DNA of 64,000 nt from Hydractinia symbiolongicarpus (lineage: Eukaryota; Cnidaria; Hydrozoa; Anthoathecata; Hydractiniidae), in NCBI RefSeq assembly GCF_029227915.1, contig NC_079886.1:2356001-2420000 (forward strand), read 5' to 3'. The stretch's first letter is position 1; each line of letters begins with the position of its first letter. Below are positions 11,795 through 25,114 of this stretch, in pieces. The notes below the pieces were generated by a model that had not been told where the DNA came from, did no database searches, and saw only the letters and a program-made list of their open reading frames with translations. Both the position numbers and the translations under genes were made by a program.

Positions 11795-13012
11795 ACTACT
11801 TTTATTCAGCGTCTCATCAAAAATGAAAATAATTTTGAAAACTACAAGTCTCATGCGTTTTAGTGGTGAAAAAGTAATTTAAAAAATCGTTCGGGAAATG
11901 AATTTACTCGCAGGGTACTTTCTTTGTATACTTTTGACTATACGGGCCGAGTCCAGGATTTACGGGAAATCGCGGGTTTTCGTTTACCGGCGATTAAACT
12001 TCTTTTATTCAGCGTCTCATCAAAAATGAAAACATTTTTGAAAACTAGAAGTCTCGTACGTTTTAGTGGTGAAAAAATAATTTAAAAAATCGTTCGGGAA
12101 ATGAATTTACTCCTTGAGTACTTTCTTTGTATACTTTTGACTATACGGGTCGAGTACCGGATTTACGGGAAATCGCGGGTTTTCGTTTGCCGGCGATTAA
12201 ACTACTTTTATTCAGCGTCTCATCAAAAATGAAAATAATTTTGAAAACTACAAGTCTCATGCGTTTTAGTGGTGAAAAAGTAATTTAAAAAATCGTTCGG
12301 GAAATGAATTTACTCGCAGGGTACTTTCTTTGTATACTTTTGACTATACGGGCCGAGTCCGGGATTTACGGGAAATCGCGGGTTTTCGTTTACCGGCGAT
12401 TAAACTTCTTTTATTCAGCGTCTCATCACAAATGAAAACATTTTTGAAAACTAGAAGTCTCGTGCGTTTTAGTGGTGAAAAAATAATTTAAAAAATCGTT
12501 CGGGAAATGAATTTACTCCTTGAGTACTTTCTTTGTATACTTTTGACTATACGGGTCGAGTACCGGATTTACGGGAAATCGCGGGTTTTCGTTTGCCGGC
12601 GATTAAACTACTTTTATTCAGCGTCTCATCAAAAATGAAAATAATTTTGAAAACTACAAGTCTCATGCGTTTTAGTGGTGAAAAAGTAATTTAAAAAATC
12701 GTTCGGGAAATGAATTTACTCGCAGGGTACTTTCTTTGTATACTTTTGACTATACGGGCCGAGTCCGGGATTTACGGGAAATCGCGGGTTTTCGTTTACC
12801 GGCGATTAAACTTCTTTTATTCAGCGTCTCATCACAAATGAAAACATTTTTGAAAACTAGAAGTCTCGTGCGTTTTAGTGGTGAAAAAATAATTTAAAAA
12901 ATCGTTCGGGAAATGAATTTACTCCTTGAGTACTTTCTTTGTATACTTTTGACTATACGGGTCGAGTACCGGATTTACGGGAAATCGCGGGTTTTCGTTT
13001 GCCGGCGATTAA
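11795..13012 (+). repeat. Dimeric higher-order repeat, three units of 406 bp
   Basis: The marker ACTACTTTTATT occurs at 11795, 12201 and 12607, exactly 406 bp apart. Each dimer pairs a monomer with AATAATTTTG, GAAAAAGTAATTT and CTCGCAGGG with a monomer with TTTACCGGCG, ACTAGAAGTC and CCTTGAGTAC. The flanking copies of the marker at 10893 and 13508 lie 902 and 901 bp away, across the short fused monomers. The second and third units share CATCACAAATG, absent from the first. Confidence 0.85.
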
Positions 13013-13171
13013 ACTTCTTTTATTCAGCGTCTTATCAAAAATGAAAACAATTTTGAAAACTACAAGACTCATGCGTTTTAGTGGTGAAAAAATAATTAAA
13101 AAATCGTTCTGAAAATCAGTTTACTCACAGGGTACTTTCTTTGTATACATTCGACTATAGGGGCCAAGCCC

Positions 13172-13465
13172 GGGATTTACAGGAAATCGCGGGTTTTCGT
13201 TTGCCGCCGATTAAACTCCTTTTATTCAGCGTCTCATCAAAAATGAAAATAATTTTGAAAACTACAAGTCTCATGCGTTTTAGTGGTGAAAAAGTAATTT
13301 AAAAAACTTCTTTTATTTAGCGTCTCATCAAAAATGAAAATATTTTTAAAAACTACAAGTCTTATGCGTTTTAGTGGTGAAAAAATAATTTAAAAAATCA
13401 TTCGGGAAATCAGTTTACTCCCTGGGTACTTTTTTTGTATACTTTTGACTATACGGGCCGAGTAC
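13172..13465 (+). repeat. Fused monomer with about 112-bp internal deletion (copy 2)
   Basis: The junction is identical to that near 11592, with the same 294-bp anchor spacing. It lies 1714 bp downstream, which equals 902 bp (the local unit with the short monomer) plus two 406-bp dimers. It was therefore copied by later duplication and is not a second deletion event. Confidence 0.85.
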
Positions 13466-13924
13466 GGCATTTACGGGAAATCGCGGGTTTTCGTTTGCCG
13501 GCGATTAAACTACTTTTATTCAGCGTCTCATCAAAAATGAAAATAATTTTGAAAACTACAAGTCTCATGCGTTTTAGTGGTGAAAAAGTAATTTAAAAAA
13601 TCGTTCGGGAAATGAATTTACTCGCAGGGTACTTTCTTTGTATACTTTTGACTATACGGGCCGAGTCCGGGATTTACGGGAAATCGCGGGTTTTCGTTTA
13701 CCGGCGATTAAACTTCTTTTATTCAGCGTCTCATCAAAAATGAAAACATTTTTGAAAACTAGAAGTCTCGTGCGTTTTAGTGGTGAAAAAATAATTTAAA
13801 AAATCGTTCGGGAAATGAATTTACTCCTTGAGTACTTTCTTTGTATACTTTTGACTATACGGGTCGAGTACCGGATTTACGGGAAATCGCGGGTTTTCGT
13901 TTGCCGGCGATTAAACTTCTTTTA

Positions 13925-14735
13925 TTCAGCGTCTTATCAAAAATGAAAACAATTTTGAAAACTACAAGACTCATGCGTTTTAGTGGTGAAAAAAAAATTA
14001 AAAAATCGTTCTGAAAATCAGTTTACTCACAGGGTACTTTCTTTGTATACATTCGACTATAGGGGCCAAGCCCGGGATTTACAGGAAATTGCGGGTTTTC
14101 GTTTGCCGCCGATTAAACTCCTTTTATTCAGCGTCTCATCAAAAATGAAAATAATTTTGAAAACTACAAGTCTCATGCGTTTTAGTGGTGAAAAAGTAAT
14201 TTAAAAAATCGTTCGGGAAATGAATTTACTCGCAGGGTACTTTCTTTGTATACTTTTGACTATACGGGCCGAGTCCGGGATTTACGGGAAATCGCGGGTT
14301 TTCGTTTGCCGGCGATTAAACTTCTTTTATTCAGCGTCTTATCAAAAATGAAAACAATTTTGAAAACTACAAGACTCATGCGTTTTAGTGGTGAAAAAAA
14401 AATTAAAAAATCGTTCTGAAAATCAGTTTACTCACAGGGTACTTTCTTTGTATACATTCGACTATAGGGGCCAAGCCCGGGATTTACAGGAAATTGCGGG
14501 TTTTCGTTTGCCGCCGATTAAACTCCTTTTATTCAGCGTCTCATCAAAAATGAAAATAATTTTGAAAACTACAAGTCTCATGCGTTTTAGTGGTGAAAAA
14601 GTAATTTAAAAAATCGTTCGGGAAATGAATTTACTCGCAGGGTACTTTCTTTGTATACTTTTGACTATACGGGCCGAGTCCGGGATTTACGGGAAATCGC
14701 GGGTTTTCGTTTGCCGGCGATTAAACTTCTTTTAT
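13925..14735 (+). repeat. Recent dimer duplication, offset 405 bp
   Basis: A two-monomer segment with an unusual run, GGTGAAAAAAAAATTAAAAAA-type in place of GAAAAAATAATT, occurs near 13985 and again near 14390. The copies look identical over about 400 bp, including AGGAAATTGCGGG. The A-run creates matching 73-codon open frames at both places; these are not considered genes. Confidence 0.8.
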
Positions 14736-14879
14736 TTAGCGTCTCATCAAAAATGAAAACATTTTTGAAAACTACAAGTCTCATGCGTTTTAGTGGTGAA
14801 AAAATAATTTAAAAAATCGTTCGGGAAATGAGTTTACTCCTTGACTACTTTCTTTGTATACTTTTGACTATACGGGGCA

Positions 14880-16130
14880 AGCCCGGGATTTACAGGAAAT
14901 CGCGGGTTTTCGTTTGCCGGCGATTAAACTTCTTTTTTTTAGCGTCTCATCAAAAATGAAAATATTTTTGAAAACTACAAGTCTCATGCGTTTTAGTGGT
15001 GAAAAAATAACTTAAAAATCGTTCGGGAAATGAGTTTACTCCCTGGGTACTTTCTTTGTATACTTTTGACTATACGGGCCAAGCCCGGGATTTACAGGAA
15101 ATCGCGGGTTTTCCTTTGCCGGCGATTAAACTTCTTTTATTTAGCGTCTCATCAAAAATGAAAATATTTTTGAAAACTACAAGTCTCATGCGTTTTAGTG
15201 GTGAAAAAATAATTTAGAAAATCGTTCCGGAAATGAGTTTACTCCCTGGGTACTTTCTTTGTAAACTTTTGACTATACGGGCCAAGCCTGGGATTTACAG
15301 GAAATCGCGGGTTTTCCTTTGCCGGCGATTAAACTTCTTTTATTTAGCGTCTCATCAAAAATGAAAATATTTTTAAAAACTACAAGTCTCATGCGTTTTA
15401 GTGGTAAAAAAATAATTTAAAAAATCGTTCCGGAAAAGAGTTTACTCCCTGGGTACTTTCTTTGTAAACTTTTGACTATACGGGCCAAGCCCGGGATTTA
15501 CAGGAAATCGCGGGTTTTCCTTTGCCGGCGATTAAACTTCTTTTATTTAGCGTCTCATCAAAAATGAAAATATTTTTGAAAACTACAAGTCTCATGCGTT
15601 TTAGTGGTGATAAAATATATTAAAAAATCGTTCCGGAAATCAGTTTACTCCCTGGGTCCTTTTTTTGTGTACTTTTGACTATACGGGCCGAGTACGGGAT
15701 TTACGGGAAATCGCGGGTTTTCGTTTGCCGGCAATAAAACTTCTTTTATTCAGCGTCTCATCAAAAATGAAAACATTTTTAAAAACTACAAGTCTCATGC
15801 GTTTTTGTGGTGAAAAAATAATTTAAAAAATCGTTCGGGAAATGAATTTACTCGCAGGGTACTTTCTTTGTATACTTTTGACTATACGGGCCGAGTCCGG
15901 GATTTACGGGAAATCGCGGGTTTTCGTTTGCCGGCGATTAAACTTCTTTTATTCAGCGTCTCATCAAAAATGAAAACATTTTTGAAAACTAGAAGTCTCG
16001 TGCGTTTTAGTGGTGAAAAAATAATTTAAAAAATCGTTCGGGAAATGAATTTACTCCTTGAGTACTTTCTTTGTATACTTTTGACTATACGGGTCGAGTA
16101 CCGGATTTACGGGAAATCGCGGACTTTCGT
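14880..16130 (+). repeat. Segment duplicated at 19950-21150 (offset 5072 bp)
   Basis: GAAAAAATAACTTAAAAATC occurs at 15001 and 20073, and CGGAAAAGAG at 15431 and 20503, both 5072 bp apart (25 monomers less 3 bp). The order of monomers between and around these markers is the same, including the GGTGATAAAATA-type copy. The 4-mer HOR at 16.6-19.4 kb lies between the two copies. Confidence 0.75.
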
Positions 16131-16624
16131 TTGCCGGCGATTAAACTTCTTTTATTCAGCGTCTTATCAAAAATGAAAACAATTTTGAAAACTACAAGAC
16201 TCATGCGTTTTAGTGGTGAAAAAATAATTAACAAATCGTTCTGAAAATCAGTTTACTCACAGGGTACTTTCTTTGTATACATTCGACTATAGGGGCCAAG
16301 CCCGGGATTTACAGGAAATCGCGGGTTTTCGTTTGCCGCCGATTAAACTCCTTTTATTCAGCGTCTCATCAAAAATGAAAATAATTTTGAAAACTACAAG
16401 TCTCATGCGTTTTGGTGGTGAAAAAGTAATTTAAAAAATCGTTCGGGAAATGAAGTTACTCGCAGGGTACTTTCTTTGTATACTTTTGACTATACGGGCC
16501 GAGTCCGGGATTTACGGGAAATCGCGGGTTTTCGTTTGCCGGCGATTAAACTTCTTTTATTTAGCGTCTCATCAAAAATGAAAACATTTTTGAAAACTAC
16601 AAGTCTCATGCGTTTTAGTGGTGA

Positions 16625-19420
16625 AAAAATAATTTAGAAAATCGTTCCGGAAATGAGTTTACTCCCTGGGTACTTTCTTTGTAAACTTTTGACTATACGG
16701 GCCAAGCCTGGGATTTACAGGAAATCGCGGGTTTTCCTTTGCCGGCGATTAAACTTCTTTTATTTAGCGTCTCATCAAAAATGAAAATATTTTAAAAAAC
16801 TACAAGTCTCATGCGTTTTAGTGGTGAAAAAATAATTTAAAAAATCATTCGGGAAATCAGTTTACTCCCTGGGTACTTTTTTTGTATACTTTTGACTATA
16901 CGGGCCGAGTACGGCATTTACGGGAAATCGCGGGTTTTCGTTTGCCGGCGATTAAACTACTTTTATTCAGCGTCTCATCAAAAATGAAAATAATTTTGAA
17001 AACTACAAGTCTCATGCGTTTTAGTGGTGAAAAAGTAATTTAAAAAATCGTTCGGGAAATGAATTTACTCGCAGGGTACTTTCTTTGTATACTTTTGACT
17101 ATACGGGCCGAGTCCGGGATTTACGGGAAATCGCGGGTTTTCGTTTACCGGCGATTAAACTTCTTTTATTCAGCGTCTCATCAAAAATGAAAACATTTTT
17201 GAAAACTAGAAGTCTCGTGCGTTTTAGTGGTGAAAAAATAATTTAAAAAATCGTTCGGGAAATGAATTTACTCCTTGAGTACTTTCTTTGTATACTTTTG
17301 ACTATACGGGTCGAGTACCGGATTTACGGGAAATCGCGGGTTTTCGTTTGCCGGCGATTAAACTTCTTTTATTCAGCGTCTTATCAAAAATGAAAACAAT
17401 TTTGAAAACTACAAGACTCATGCGTTTTAGTGGTGAAAAAATAATTTAGAAAATCGTTCCGGAAATGAGTTTACTCCCTGGGTACTTTCTTTGTAAACTT
17501 TTGACTATACGGGCCAAGCCTGGGATTTACAGGAAATCGCGGGTTTTCCTTTGCCGGCGATTAAACTTCTTTTATTTAGCGTCTCATCAAAAATGAAAAT
17601 ATTTTAAAAAACTACAAGTCTCATGCGTTTTAGTGGTGAAAAAATAATTTAAAAAATCATTCGGGAAATCAGTTTACTCCCTGGGTACTTTTTTTGTATA
17701 CTTTTGACTATACGGGCCGAGTACGGCATTTACGGGAAATCGCGGGTTTTCGTTTGCCGGCGATTAAACTACTTTTATTCAGCGTCTCATCAAAAATGAA
17801 AATAATTTTGAAAACTACAAGTCTCATGCGTTTTAGTGGTGAAAAAGTAATTTAAAAAATCGTTCGGGAAATGAATTTACTCGCAGGGTACTTTCTTTGT
17901 ATACTTTTGACTATACGGGCCGAGTCCGGGATTTACAGGAAATCGCGGGTTTTCCTTTGCCGGCGATTAAACTTCTTTTATTTAGCGTCTCATCAAAAAT
18001 GAAAATATTTTAAAAAACTACAAGTCTCATGCGTTTTAGTGGTGAAAAAATAATTTAAAAAATCATTCGGGAAATCAGTTTACTCCCTGGGTACTTTTTT
18101 TGTATACTTTTGACTATACGGGCCGAGTACGGCATTTACGGGAAATCGCGGGTTTTCGTTTGTCGGCGATTAAACTACTTTTATTCAGCGTCTCATCAAA
18201 AATGAAAATAATTTTGAAAACTACAAGTCTCATGCGTTTTAGTGGTGAAAAAGTAATTTAAAAAATCGTTCGGGAAATGAATTTACTCGCAGGGTACTTT
18301 CTTTGTATACTTTTGACTATACGGGCCGAGTCCGGGATTTACGGGAAATCGCGGGTTTTCGTTTACCGGCGATTAAACTTCTTTTATTCAGCGTCTCATC
18401 AAAAATGAAAACATTTTTGAAAACTAGAAGTCTCGTGCGTTTTAGTGGTGAAAAAATAATTTAAAAAATCGTTCGGGAAATGAATTTACTCCTTGAGTAC
18501 TTTCTTTGTATACTTTTGACTATACGGGTCGAGTACCGGATTTACGGGAAATCGCGGGTTTTCGTTTGCCGGCGATTAAACTTCTTTTATTCAGCGTCTT
18601 ATCAAAAATGAAAACAATTTTGAAAACTACAAGACTCATGCGTTTTAGTGGTGAAAAAATAATTTAGAAAATCGTTCCGGAAATGAGTTTACTCCCTGGG
18701 TACTTTCTTTGTAAACTTTTGACTATACGGGCCAAGCCTGGGATTTACAGGAAATCGCGGGTTTTCCTTTGCCGGCGATTAAACTTCTTTTATTTAGCGT
18801 CTCATCAAAAATGAAAATATTTTAAAAAACTACAAGTCTCATGCGTTTTAGTGGTGAAAAAATAATTTAAAAAATCATTCGGGAAATCAGTTTACTCCCT
18901 GGGTACTTTTTTTGTATACTTTTGACTATACGGGCCGAGTACGGCATTTACGGGAAATCGCGGGTTTTCGTTTGCCGGCGATTAAACTACTTTTATTCAG
19001 CGTCTCATCAAAAATGAAAATAATTTTGAAAACTACAAGTCTCATGCGTTTTAGTGGTGAAAAAGTAATTTAAAAAATCGTTCGGGAAATGAATTTACTC
19101 GCAGGGTACTTTCTTTGTATACTTTTGACTATACGGGCCGAGTCCGGGATTTACGGGAAATCGCGGGTTTTCGTTTACCGGCGATTAAACTTCTTTTATT
19201 CAGCGTCTCATCAAAAATGAAAACATTTTTGAAAACTAGAAGTCTCGTGCGTTTTAGTGGTGAAAAAATAATTTAAAAAATCGTTCGGGAAATGAATTTA
19301 CTCCTTGAGTACTTTCTTTGTATACTTTTGACTATACGGGTCGAGTACCGGATTTACGGGAAATCGCGGGTTTTCGTTTGCCGGCGATTAAACTTCTTTT
19401 ATTCAGCGTCTTATCAAAAA
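16625..19420 (+). repeat. 4-monomer higher-order repeat, offset 812 bp
   Basis: The rare ATGAAAATATTTTAAAAAAC variant starts at 16781, 17593, 17999 and 18811: spacings 812, 406 and 812. The AATTTAGAAAATCG variant lies at 16631, 17443 and 18661: spacings 812 and 1218. All are exact multiples of 203. The copies are near-identical, so this is a young local HOR with one half-unit inserted or lost in the middle. Confidence 0.85.
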
Positions 19421-19949
19421 TGAAAACAATTTTGAAAACTACAAGACTCATGCGTTTTAGTGGTGAAAAAATAATTAAAAAATCGTTCTGAAAATCAGTT
19501 TACTCACAGGGTACTTTCTTTGTATACATTCGACTATAGGGGCCAAGCCCGGGATTTACAGGAAATCGCGGGTTTTCGTTTGCCGCCGATTAAACTCCTT
19601 TTATTCAGCGTCTCATCAAAAATGAAAATAATTTCGAAAACTACAAGTCTCATGCGTTTTAGTGGTGAAAAAGTAATTTAAAAAATCGTTCGGGAAATGA
19701 ATTTACTCGCAGGGTACTTTCTTTGTATACTTTTGACTATACGGGCCGAGTCCGGGATTTACGGGAAATCGCGGGTTTTCGTTTGCCGGCGATTAAACTT
19801 CTTTTATTTAGCGTCTCATCAAAAATGAAAACATTTTTGAAAACTACAAGTCTCATGCGTTTTAGTGGTGAAAAAATAATTTAAAAAATCGTTCGGGAAA
19901 TGAGTTTACTCCTTGACTACTTTCTTTGTATACTTTTGACTATACGGGG

Positions 19950-21150
19950 CAAGCCCGGGATTTACAGGAAATCGCGGGTTTTCGTTTGCCGGCGATTAAA
20001 CTTCTTTTATTTAGCGTCTCATCAAAAATGAAAATATTTTTGAAAACTACAAGTCTCATGCGTTTTAGTGGTGAAAAAATAACTTAAAAATCGTTCGGGA
20101 AATGAGTTTACTCCCTGGGTACTTTCTTTGTATACTTTTGACTATACGGGCCAAGCCCGGGATTTACAGGAAATCGCTGGTTTTCCTTTGCCGGCGATTA
20201 AACTTCTTTTATTTAGCGTCTCATCAAAAATGAAAATATTTTTGAAAACTACAAGTCTCATGCGTTTTAGTGGTGAAAAAATAATTTAGAAAATCGTTCC
20301 GGAAATGAGTTTACTCCCTGGGTACTTTCTTTGTAAACTTTTGACTATACGGGCCAAGCCTGGGATTTACAGGAAATCGCGGGTTTTCCTTTGCCGGCGA
20401 TTAAACTTCTTTTATTTAGCGTCTCATCAAAAATGAAAATATTTTTAAAAACTACAAGTCTCATGCGTTTTAGTGGTGAAAAAATAATTTAAAAAATCGT
20501 TCCGGAAAAGAGTTTACTCCCTGGGTACTTTCTTTGTAAACTTTTGACTATACGGGCCAAGCCCGGGATTTACAGGAAATCGCGGGTTTTCCTTTGCCGG
20601 CGATTAAACTTCTTTTATTTAGCGTCTCATCAAAAATGAAAATATTTTTGAAAACTACAAGTCTCATGCGTTTTAGTGGTGATAAAATAATTTAAAAAAT
20701 CGTTCCGGAAATCAGTTTACTCCCTGGGTCCTTTTTTTGTGTACTTTTGACTATACGGGCCGAGTACGGGATTTACGGGAAATCGCGGGTTTTCGTTTGC
20801 CGGCAATTAAACTTCTTTTATTCAGCGTCTCATCAAAAATGAAAACATTTTTAAAAACTACAAGTCTCATGCGTTTTTGTGGTGAAAAAATAATTTAAAA
20901 AATCGTTCGGGAAATGAATTTACTCGCAGGGTACTTTCTTTGTATACTTTTGACTATACGGGCCGAGTCCGGGATTTACGGGAAATCGCGGGTTTTCGTT
21001 TGCCGGCGATTAAACTTCTTTTATTCAGCGTCTCATCAAAAATGAAAACATTTTTGAAAACTAGAAGTCTCGTGCGTTTTAGTGGTGAAAAAATAATTTA
21101 AAAAATCGTTCGGGAAATGAATTTACTCCTTGAGTACTTTCTTTGTATAC
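19950..21150 (+). repeat. Second copy of the 14880-16130 segment
   Basis: This copy carries the markers at 20073 and 20503. Just after it, a monomer with GGGGCTAGCACCGG and GCCGGGGATT starts at 21168. That monomer otherwise occurs at 8611, followed at both places by the TCGTTCTTAAAATC monomer, so this part of the array is a mosaic of blocks found both nearby and 12.6 kb away. Confidence 0.7.
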
Positions 21151-24100
21151 TTTTGACTATACGGGGCTAGCACCGGATTTACGGGAAATCGCAGGTTTTC
21201 GTTTGCCGGGGATTAAACTTCTTTTATTCAGCGTCTTATCAAAAATGAAAACATTTTTGAAAACTACAAGTCTCATGCGTTTTAGCGGTGAAAAAATAAT
21301 TTAAAAAATCGTTCTTAAAATCAGTTTATTCACAGGGTACTTTCTTTGTATACATTCGACTATAGGCGCCAAGCCCGGGATTTACAGGAAATCGCGGGTT
21401 TTCGTTTGCCGGCGATTAAACTTCTTTTATTTAGCGTCTCATCAAAAATGAAAATATTTTTGAAAACTACAAGTCTCATGCGTTTTAGTGGTGAAAAAAT
21501 AACTTAAAAAATCGTTCGGGAAATGAGTTTACTCCCTGGGTACTTTCTTTGTATACTTTTGACTATACGGGCCAAGCCCGGGATTTACAGGAAATCGCGG
21601 GTTTTCCTTTGCCGGCGATTAAACTTCTTTTATTTAGCGTCTCATCAAAAATGAAAATATTTTTGAAAACTACAAGTCTCATGCGTTTTAGTGGTGAAAA
21701 AATAATTTAGAAAATCGTTCCGGAAATGAGTTTACTCCCTGGGTACTTTCTTTGTAAACTTTTGACTATACGGGCCAAGCCTGGGATTTACAGAAAATCG
21801 CGGGTTTTCCTTTGCCGGCGATTAAACTTCTTTTATTTAGCGTCTCATCAAAAATGAAAATATTTTTAAAAACTACAAGTCTCATGCGTTTTAGTGGTGA
21901 AAAAATAATTTAAAAAATCGTTCCGGAAATGAGTTTACTCCCTGGGTACTTTCTTTGTAAACTTTTGACTATACGGGCCAAGCCCGGGATTTACAGGAAA
22001 TCGCGGGTTTTCCTTTGCCGGCGATTAAACTTCTTTTATTTAGCGTCTCATCAAAAATGAAAATATTTTTGAAAACTACAAGTCTCATGCGTTTTAGTGG
22101 TGATAAAATAATTTAAAAAATCGTTCCGGAAATCAGTTTACTCCCTGGGTCCTTTTTTTGTGTACTTTTGACTATACGGGCCGAGTACGGGATTTACGGG
22201 AAATCGCGGGTTTTCGTTTGCCGGCAATTAAACTTCTTTTATTCAGCGTCTCATCAAAAATGAAAACATTTTTAAAAACTACAAGTCTCATGCGTTTTTG
22301 TGGTGAAAAAATAATTTAAAAAATCGTTCGGGAAATGAGTTTACTCCCTGGGTACTTTCTTTGTATACTTTTAGACTATACGGGCCGAGTACGGGATTTA
22401 CAGGAAATCGCGGGTTTTCGTTTGCCAGCGATTAAACTTCTTTTATTCAGCGTCTCATCAAAAATGAAAACATTTTTGAAAACTACAAGTCTCAGGCGTT
22501 TTAGTGGTGAAAAAATAATTTAAAAAATCGTTCGGGAAATGAGTTTACTCCCTGGGTACTTTCTTTGTATACTTTTGACTATACGGGCCGAGTACGGAAA
22601 TTACGGGAAATCGCGGGTTTTCGTTTGCCGGCAATTAAACTTCTTTTATTCAGCGTCTCATCAAAAATGAAAACATTTTTAAAAACTACAAGTCTCATGC
22701 GTTTTTGTGGTGAAAAAATAATTTCAAAAATCGTTCGGGATATGAGTTTACTCCCTGGGTACTTTCTTTGTATACTTTTGACTATACGGGCCGAGTACGG
22801 GATTTACGGGAAATCGCGGGTTTTCGTTTGCCAGCGATTAAACTTCTTTTATTCAGCGTCTCATCAAAAATGAAAACATTTTTGAAAACTACAAGTCTCA
22901 GGCGTTTTAGTGGTGAAAAAATAATTTAAAAAATTGTTCGGGAAATGAGTTTACTTCCTGGGTACTTTTTTATATACATTCTACTATACTGGCCGAGTAC
23001 GGGATTTACGGGAAATCGCGGGTTTTCGTTTGCCGGCGATTAAACTTATTTTATTTAGCGTCTCATCAAAAATGAAAATATTTTTGAAAACTACAAGTCT
23101 CATGCGTTTTAGTGGTGAAAAAATAATTTAAAAAATCGTTCGGGAAATGAGTTTACTCCCTGGGTACTTTCTTTGTATACTTTTGACTATACGGGCCGAG
23201 TACGGAAATTACGGGAAATCGCGGGTTTTCGTTTGCCGGCGATTAAACTTCTTTTATTTAGCGTCTCATCAAAAATGAAAACATTTTTGAAAACTACAAG
23301 TCTCATGCGTTTTTGTGGTGAAAAAATAATTTAAAAAATCGTTCTGAAAATGAGTTTACTCAGAGGGTACTTTCTTTGTATACATTCGACTATATGGGCC
23401 AAGCCCGGGATTTACAGGAAATCGCGGGTTTTCGTTTGCCGGCGATTAAAGTTCTTTTATTCTGCGTTTCGTCAAAAATGAAAACATTTTGGAAAACTGC
23501 AAGTCTCATGCGTTTTAGTGGTGAAAAAATAATTTAAAAAATCATTCGGGAAATCAGTTTACTTCCTGGGTACTTTTTTTGTATACTTTTGTCTATACGG
23601 GCCGAGTACGGGCCTTACGGGAAATCGCGGGTTTTCGTTTGCCGGCGATTAAACTTCTTTTATTCAGCGTCACATCAAAAATGAAAATAATTTTGAAAAC
23701 TACAAGTCTCATGCGTTTTAGTGGTGAAAAAGTAATTTAAAAAATCGTTCGGGAAATGAATTTACTCGCAGGGTACTTTCTTTGTATACATTTGTCTATA
23801 CGGGCCGAGTCCGGGATTTACGGGAAATCGCGGGTTTTCGTTTGCCGGCGATTAAACTTCTTTTATTCAGCGTCTCATCAAAAATGAAAACATTTTTGAA
23901 AACTAGAAGTCTCGTGCGTTTTAGTGGTGAAAAAATAATTTAAAAAATCGTTCGGAAAATGAGTTTACTCCTTGAGTACTTTCTTTGTATACTTTTGACT
24001 ATACGGGTCGAGTACCGGATTTACGGGAAATCGCGGGTTTTCGTTTCCCGGCGATTAAACTTCTTTTATTCAGCGTCTTATCAAAAATGAAAACAATTTT

Positions 24101-25114
24101 GAAAACTACAAGTCTCATGCGTTTTAGTGGTGAAAAAATAATTTAAAAAATCGTTCTGAAAATCAGTTTACTCACAGGGTACTTTCTTTGTATAATTCAA
24201 CTATATGGGGCCAAGACCGGGATTTACAGGAAATCGCGGGTTTTCGTTTGCCGGCGATTAAACTTCTTTTATTCAGCGTCTCATCAAAAATGAAAACATT
24301 TTTGAAAACTACAAGTCTCATGCGTTTTAGTGGTGAAAAAATAATTTAAAAAATCGTTCTTAAAATCAGTTTACTCCCTGGGTACTTTCTTTGTATACTT
24401 TTGACTATACGGGCCGAGTACGGGATTTACGGGAAATCGCGGGTTTTCGTTTGCCAGCGATTAAACTTCTTTTATTCAGCGTCTCATCAAAAATGAAAAC
24501 ATTTTTGAAAACTACAAGTCTCAGGCGTTTTAGTGGTGAAAAAATAATTTAAAAAATTGTTCGGGAAATGAGTTTACTTCCTGGGTACTTTTTTATATAC
24601 ATTCTACTATACTGGCCGAGTACGGGATTTACGGGAAATCGCGGGTTTTCGTTTGCCGGCAATTAAACTTCTTTTATTCAGCGTCTCATCAAAAATGAAA
24701 ACATTTTTAAAAACTACAAGTCTCATGCGTTTTTGTGGTGAAAAAATAATTTAAAAAATCGTTCGGGAAATGAGTTTACTCCCTGGGTACTTTCTTTGTA
24801 TACTTTTGACTATACGGGCCGAGTACGGGATTTACGGGAAATCGCGGGTTTTCGTTTGCCAGCGATTAAACTTCTTTTATTCAGCGTCTCATCAAAAATG
24901 AAAACATTTTTGAAAACTACAAGTCTCATGCGTTTTAGTGGTGAAAAAATAATTTAAAAAATCGTTCGGGAAATGAGTTTACTCCCTGGGTACTTTCTTT
25001 GTATACTTTTGACTATACGGGCCAAGCCCGGGATTTACAGGAAATCGCGGGTTTTCCTTTGCCGGCGGTTAAACTTCTTTTATTTAGCGTCTCATCAAAA
25101 ATGAAAATATTTTT

